Shown: positions 54,009 through 59,022 of the stretch, in pieces | Numbering within the stretch: position 1 is the first letter of the stretch | Layout: every line of letters starts with the position of its first letter | Assembly (NCBI GenBank): GCA_963837775.1 | Contig: CAWIOX010000028.1 | Coordinates: forward strand, 1-59,022 | Origin: CAWIOX01 sp963837775 | Lineage (GTDB): Bacteria; Pseudomonadota; Gammaproteobacteria; Burkholderiales; Burkholderiaceae_D | Reading direction: 5' to 3' | DNA: 59,022 nucleotides | The notes under the pieces: model-generated | Told to the model about the DNA's origin: nothing | What the model saw: only the letters and a program-made list of their open reading frames with translations | The model's database searches: none | Made by a program: the position numbers and the translations under genes

Positions 54009-56778
54009 CTAGGCCGCCGCTTTCACGGCATTGCGCACCAGCACCATCTGCTTCAGTTCGGGCACGCAGGAACCGCAACTGGTGCCGCATTTCAGCCTGG
54101 ACTGCAAGCCTGCCAGCACCGCATCCGGCGTGCCCTGCTGCGTAAGCAGAGCCTCCTGGATTTCCGATTCGGCGACATTGAGGCAGTTGCAGACGATCCG
54201 GCCGCGTGACTTGAAGCCTTGCGGCACCTTGGTCGAGGGCATCAGCAGCATGCGCCCGAGCGCCGCCACCGGCAGTTCGCCTTCCAGGTATTCCTTCAGC
54301 CAATGCTCGGCCGAGGTATCGCCCGCCATCGCAACCGCTGCCAGCTTGCCATCGCGCACCAGAATATGGCGCGCATTGCCGCGCTTGGCATCGTCGTAGC
54401 GCAGCACGCCGGCCCCCTCGATGCCGAAACGCGATTCGATTTCCTTCACCAGCGCGGCGTCGGCGACGTAATCGTCGGCGGCGCGGAACAGCACGCCGAC
54501 TTTTTCGCGCCCGAACAGCGTGCATGACGCATAGCTGAAACGGCGCAGATACGGCCGCAATGCCGATTGCAGCGCCAGCACCTGCGACGCATCGACCCAG
54601 CCGAATACCAGGAAACGCCACGGCAACTCGGCCTTCAGGATCTTGACCGCCGCATGCTTGAGTTCCGGCTGCTTGGACACCGGATCGACCGTCGACAGCG
54701 TCAGCGCATTCACGCCATAGGTGCCGGCACCGTCATGGCCGCGGCCGGACACATATTCCTCGCCCCAGTGCATCGCAATGAACGCCTGTCCGGCGCGCAT
54801 TTCTTCACCGGCCACTGCCGGCAAGATTTGCGAGCCGCGCTTGCTGGTCACATGGACCAGTTCGCCGCTCTTGATCAGGCGGCGCTCCATGTCGAGCTGC
54901 GACATCACCACCGACGGCTCGGACGCATGCGCAAACAGCTGCGCGACGGTGCCGGTGCGGCTCATGCCGTGCCACTGGTCGCGCAGCCGCCCTGTCGTCA
55001 AATGAAACGGGTAGCGCGCCTCGACCGCTTCGGCCACCGGCTGATACACGGTATTGACGAATTTGGCGCGGCCGCTGGCGGTCGGGAAAATCCCGTCTTC
55101 GTACAGGCGCTGCTTGCCGCTCGCGGCGCCTTGCGGGAACGGCCATTGCTGCGGCCCCCGCTGTTCCAGGATGTCGAACGACAGGCCGGTGATATCGAGA
55201 TCGCGTCCGCGCGTGGTTTCGCGGTGCTCGTTCCAGATGTGCTTCCGCGCTCGCATACGGAAACAGCGTGTTGCTCTTGCCCAGCAGGCGTTCCAGCCGG
55301 CGCGCGAAGTCGACGACGATTTCCCAGTCGTGGCGGGTCTCGGCCGGTTTCGGCAGCACCGGCTTGAAGCGGGTGATGCGGCGCTCGGAATTGGTGACGG
55401 TGCCGTCCTTCTCGCTCCAGGTGGTGGCCGGCAGCAGCACGTCGGCATAATCGACCGTCGCGGTGGTCTTGTAGGCTTCCTGCACGATCACCAGTTCGGC
55501 ATTTTGCAGCGCTGCGCGCACCAGCTTCTGGTCCGGCATCGACTGCGCGGGATTGGTGCAGGCGATCCACAGCAGCTTGATCTGGCCCGTGCGCACCGCC
55601 TCGAACATCTCGACCGCAGTCTTGCCCGGCGTGGCCGGCACATCGTCCACGCCCCACAGCTTCGCGACTTCGGCGCGGTGCTCGGGATTGGCCAGGTCGC
55701 GGTGGGCCGACAGCAGATTGGCCATGCCGCCGACTTCGCGCCCGCCCATCGCATTCGGCTGGCCGGTCAGTGAAAACGGCCCGGCGCCGGGCTTGCCGAT
55801 CTGGTGCGTGGCCAGATGCAGGTTGATCAGCGCCGCATTCTTGGCGGTGCCGGAAGACGACTGGTTCAGGCCCTGGCAATACAGCGACAACGCGGCCTTG
55901 GAACGGCCGAACCATTGCGCCGCCTGCACCAGATCGGCTTCGTTGATGCCGCATACCTCGGCCACGTATTTGGGCGTGTAATCGCGCACCGTCTGCTTCA
56001 GTTCGGCAAAGCCTTCGGTATGGGCGTCGATATACGCGCTGTCGAGCAAGTCTTCCCACAGGCAGATGTGCAGCATGCCGTTGAACAGCGCGACGTCGGT
56101 GCCCGGCAAAATCGGCAGGAACAGGTCGGCTTCGCGCGCGGTATCGGTGCGGCGCGGATCGGCGACGATCACTTTCAGTTTCGGGTTGTTCTTGCGTGCA
56201 TCTTCGATGCGCCGATACAGGATCGGATGCGCATACGCGGTGTTGGAGCCGACGATGAAAATCAGCTGGGCCTGCTCGATATCCTCATAACAGGCCGGCG
56301 GCGCATCGGCGCCCAGCGTCTGCTTGTAGCCGGCCACCGCGCTCGACATGCACAGGCGCGAGTTGGTATCGATATTGTTGGTGCCGATCAAGCCTTTGGC
56401 CAGCTTGTTGAAGACGTAATAGTCTTCGGTCAGCAGCTGGCCGGAGACATAGAAGCCGACGCTGTCCGGCCCGTGCTGCTTGATCGTATCAGCGAATTGT
56501 TGCGCGATCGCGTCCAGCGTCTGGTCCCAGCCGGCCCGCACGCGCGGCGCAGTGCGCGTGCTGCGCAGCTCCGGATACAGCGCGCGCGCCTGCTGCTGCA
56601 GCAGCGGGTTGGCCGTCAGATGCAGCGTGCTGCCCTTGGTGCACAGGCGGCCGAAGTTGGCCGGATGCTCGGGATCGCCACGCACCCCGGTCACCTGCAC
56701 GCCATCGGTCTCGACGATGACGCCGCAACCGACGCCGCAGTAACAGCAAGTTGCCTTGGCTTCGCGCGGTTGGTTCAT
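54009..56778 (-). CDS. nasA: Assimilatory nitrate reductase catalytic subunit with C-terminal BFD domain, one frameshift
   Basis: About 922 residues. CCYCGVGCGVIVE begins the [4Fe-4S] site of a bis-MGD molybdoenzyme (further Cys in GRLCTKG); SSAVAGYKQTLGADAPPACYEDIE and NQSSSGTAKNAALINLHLATHQIGKPGAGPFSLTGQPNAMGGREVG are assimilatory nitrate reductase blocks. A frame change lies near 55245; length 3n+1 implies an extra base. The C-terminus is a BFD-like [2Fe-2S] domain (IVCNCLNVAESEIQEALL and CGTSCGSCVPELKQM), as in NasA of the Klebsiella type. It reduces nitrate to nitrite in the cytoplasm. The start overlaps nirD by 4 nt; last gene of nirB-nirD-nasA. Confidence 0.88.
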
Positions 56779-57128
56779 GCAGCGGCAACCTCGATCGCCA
56801 AAGAAGCCAATTCGGCCACGTCCAGATACACATCGCCGGCCTCGACCTTGACGCTGAATTTTTGCGCGCAGCCTTCATCCGGTGCGCTGGCACAGCCGGA
56901 ATCGAGTTCGATGTTCCAGTTATGCAAGGGACAGGCGACCCGCTCGCCGTGCACGATGCCCTGCGACAGCGGTCCGCCCTTGTGCGGGCAACGGTCCACC
57001 AGCGCAAACACCTTGTCTTCGCCGTTGCGGAAAATCGCCACATCCGGTTTCGCAGCGCGTTGCACCACGCGTGCACCCAGCACCGGGATATCAGTAACCT
57101 TGCAAATGACTTTCCATTGATTTGACAT
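56775..57128 (-). CDS. nirD: Nitrite reductase small subunit NirD (Rieske)
   Basis: 117 residues. The Rieske [2Fe-2S] ligands are Cys and His in RCPHKGGPLSQG and Cys and His in CPLHNWNIELDSG. It pairs with NirB in NADH-dependent nitrite reduction to ammonium. The stop overlaps the nasA start (ATGA). Upstream, 171 nt separate it from nirB, mostly filled by repeat copy D, an unusual gap inside this operon. Confidence 0.95.
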   Translation of the reverse strand: MSNQWKVICKVTDIPVLGARVVQRAAKPDVAIFRNGEDKVFALVDRCPHKGGPLSQGIVHGERVACPLHNWNIELDSGCASAPDEGCAQKFSVKVEAGDVYLDVAELASLAIEVAAA

Positions 57129-57204
57129 TTCAGTTCCTCTTATCGATATCGTTCAAGCATTGCAGGCATGATCCTCTGCCCACCTGCAATGCATCTATAT
57201 TTTA

Positions 57205-57282
57205 GGGAGTATCCGATAAAACCATGCTATTTGCGCATGATTTCATTGGCCTTTTAAAAATACCTACCCCCAGTATTATTTA
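57205..57282 (-). repeat. 78-nt dispersed intergenic element, copy D (inverted)
   Basis: Reads on the minus strand. It has an A/T-rich arm and AATAC, loop TGGGGGTAG, GTATT and T-run (hairpin 1), then GGCCAATGAAA (57243-57253), then CATGC-GCAAATA-GCATG, a perfect 5-bp hairpin 2, and a terminal GATACTCCC (57205-57213). It occupies the nirB-nirD spacer and would be in the co-transcribed RNA, in the same orientation as the genes. Highest conservation with copies A and C. Confidence 0.7.
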
Positions 57283-57299
57283 AGGAAAACAGCGTGCAA

Positions 57300-59022
57300 T
57301 CAGGCCGGCAACGGCACGAACTGACGCATGTCGACCTGCGCCTTCTCCGGCTCATGCCATGGATCAGGCTCGCCGTCGAGCGAGAACAGCATGCGCTCAT
57401 ACAGCGCCTTGCGGTTGGCTTCGTCCTCCAGCACCATTTTCTTCGCATGATCGAGGCCGACGCGCTCCAGGTAATGCACGGTGCGTTCCAGATACCAGCC
57501 TTCTTCGCGGTACAGCTGCAGGAAGGCGCCCGCATATTCCAGCACTTCCTCGTGGGTCTTGACCTTGACGAAGAACTGCGCGACTTCGGTCTTGATGCCG
57601 CCATTGCCGCCGACATACATTTCCCAGCCGGAATCGACGCCGATCACGCCGACGTCCTTGATGCCGGATTCGGCGCAGTTGCGCGGGCAACCGGAGACCG
57701 CGATCTTGACCTTGTGCGGCGCGTACATGCGGGCCAGTTCGCGTTCCAGCTGCTGCCCCATCAGGGTCGAATTCTGGGTTCCGAAACGGCACCATTCGCT
57801 GCCGACGCAGGTCTTCACGGTGCGCAGCGCCTTCGCATACGCGGCGCCGCACGGCATGCCGAGGTCTTTCCAGACTCCCGGCAGGTCGGACTTCTTGACA
57901 CCGAGCAAGTCGATGCGCTGGCCGCCGGTGACCTTGACGGTCGGGATCGCATATTTGTCGACCACATCGGCGATGCGGCGCAATTCGGACGCATTGGTTT
58001 CGCCGCCCCACATGCGCGGGATCACCGAATAAGTGCCGTCCTTCTGGATGTTGGCGTGCGCGCGCTCGTTGATGTAGCGCGATTGCGGATCATCAATGGC
58101 TTCGTGCGGCCAGGTCGACAGCAGGTAATAGTTGATCGCCGGCCGGCATTTCGCGCAGCCGTTGGGGGTGCGCCAGGCCATCACTTCCATGGTCTTGGCG
58201 ATGGTCAGGAATTTTTCGACCTTGATCGCATCGCGCACTTCCTGATGGGTGTGGTCGGTGCAATCGCACAGCGGCTTGGCCTTGCTGGAGACCGAGTAAT
58301 CGGCGCCGACGGTGGACATGATGATCTGCTCGACCAGGCCGGTGCAGGAACCGCAGGAAGCCGAGGCCTTGGTGTGCTTGCGCACGTCGTCCAGCGTGAA
58401 CAGGCCCTGCTCCTTGATCGCCTTGACGATGGTGCCCTTGCACACGCCGTTGCAGCCGCACACTTCGGCGCTGTCCGGCATCGCCGCGGCCTTGCTGTAA
58501 CCTTCATGCCCGGCATCGCCGGTGCTCGATTCGCCGAACATCAGGCTGTCGCGGATTTCGGCAATCGGCTTGCCCTCGCGCAGCAGCTTGAAATACCAGC
58601 CGCCGTCGACCGTGTCGCCGTACAGGCAGGCGCCGATCAGCTTGTCGTCCTTCAGCACCAGCTTCTTGTAGACGCCGCCTATCGGGTCCGACAGGATGAT
58701 TTCTTCGGTGCCTTCGCCGCCGGTGAAGTCGCCGGCCGAGAACAGGTCGATCCCGGTCACTTTCAGCTTGGTCGACGTGACCGAACCCTGGTAGCGGCCG
58801 ATGCCGAAATTGGCCAGATGATTCGCGCACACCTTGGCCATGTCGAACAGCGGCGCCACCAGCCCGTACACATTGCCGCGGTGGTTCACGCATTCGCCGA
58901 CCGAATAGATGCGCGGATCGTAGGTCTGCATCGTGTCGTTGACGACGATGCCGCGGTTGCAATAGATGCCGGCCGATTCCGCCAGCGCGGTGTTGGGGCG
59001 GATGCCGACTGCCATCACGATC
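57300..59022 (-). CDS. nirB: Nitrite reductase large subunit NirB, N-terminus outside window
   Basis: The last 573 or so residues of an NAD(P)H nitrite reductase. The visible part begins in the FAD/NAD(P) module (MAVGIRPNTALAESAG; DTMQTYDPRIYSVGECVNHRG). Two cysteine-rich BFD-like [2Fe-2S] segments follow (VCGCNGVCKGTIVKA, CGSCTGLV and CNGC/CAKCRPAINYYL). The siroheme-[4Fe-4S] domain has CVGSEWCRFGTQNS and SGCPRNCAESGIKDVG. It makes ammonium from nitrite in the cytoplasm. First visible gene of nirB-nirD-nasA; its promoter lies beyond the right edge. Confidence 0.95.
   Translation of the reverse strand, partial: IVMAVGIRPNTALAESAGIYCNRGIVVNDTMQTYDPRIYSVGECVNHRGNVYGLVAPLFDMAKVCANHLANFGIGRYQGSVTSTKLKVTGIDLFSAGDFTGGEGTEEIILSDPIGGVYKKLVLKDDKLIGACLYGDTVDGGWYFKLLREGKPIAEIRDSLMFGESSTGDAGHEGYSKAAAMPDSAEVCGCNGVCKGTIVKAIKEQGLFTLDDVRKHTKASASCGSCTGLVEQIIMSTVGADYSVSSKAKPLCDCTDHTHQEVRDAIKVEKFLTIAKTMEVMAWRTPNGCAKCRPAINYYLLSTWPHEAIDDPQSRYINERAHANIQKDGTYSVIPRMWGGETNASELRRIADVVDKYAIPTVKVTGGQRIDLLGVKKSDLPGVWKDLGMPCGAAYAKALRTVKTCVGSEWCRFGTQNSTLMGQQLERELARMYAPHKVKIAVSGCPRNCAESGIKDVGVIGVDSGWEMYVGGNGGIKTEVAQFFVKVKTHEEVLEYAGAFLQLYREEGWYLERTVHYLERVGLDHAKKMVLEDEANRKALYERMLFSLDGEPDPWHEPEKAQVDMRQFVPLPA

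Overview
The window looks like a chromosomal segment of a betaproteobacterium, most likely Oxalobacteraceae (Herminiimonas/Collimonas/Herbaspirillum-like). This rests on the gene families present, on the rpsU-yqeY-dnaG-rpoD order, on the lysine-rich extended RpoD and on overall protein resemblance. No 16S rRNA gene is present, so the genus is inference.

Layout. (1) 1-6064: a tripartite RND efflux locus (permease and adaptor leftwards, TetR repressor, outer-membrane factor rightwards), with two matching TetR-type operators. (2) 6079-6420: a truncated IS3-family element. (3) 6858-11063: an arsenic operon arsR-arsC-arsD-arsA-acr3. (4) 11134-17896: a PhoX-type phosphatase, a tandem-PAS diguanylate cyclase, a secreted ATP-dependent DNA ligase, a nitroreductase, a VIT/CCC1-type transporter and a DUF2789 protein. 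(5) 17964-21227: a polyamine operon puuB-puuR-puuA behind a phased palindrome array. (6) 21811-29449: a six-gene, mostly overlapping signalling operon (hybrid GGDEF-EAL-REC protein, small module, HDOD, histidine kinase, REC with degenerate HD-GYP, REC). (7) 29726-37360: a metallophosphoesterase and LPS genes (waaF, msbA, waaL, two glycosyltransferases). (8) 37449-44453: dnaE, trhO, wrbA, a pirin and a LysR regulator. (9) 44601-51645: rhlE, a tRNA with CAU anticodon, rpoD, dnaG, yqeY, rpsU. (10) 51730-53924: a YhiN-type flavoprotein and ybiB. (11) 54009-59022: nitrate assimilation nirB-nirD-nasA.

The most interesting unexplained structure is a 78-79 nt intergenic element present four times (6672, 16662, 41871 and, inverted, 57205). 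It keeps its length, a hairpin with an ATAC/GTAT core, a GGCCAAT-like box, a second small hairpin around GCAT and a terminal ATACTCCC-like box. Its flanking genes have no common function. The signalling operon, the tRNA placed 6 nt before rhlE, the paired TetR operators and the 24-bp-phased palindromes before puuB are the other leads.

Many genes in 1-15800, and single genes at 20.5, 52.5 and 55.3 kb, carry frameshifts without in-frame stops and with all family motifs intact. These look more like sequence errors than decay, so those genes are annotated as single genes spanning the shifts.
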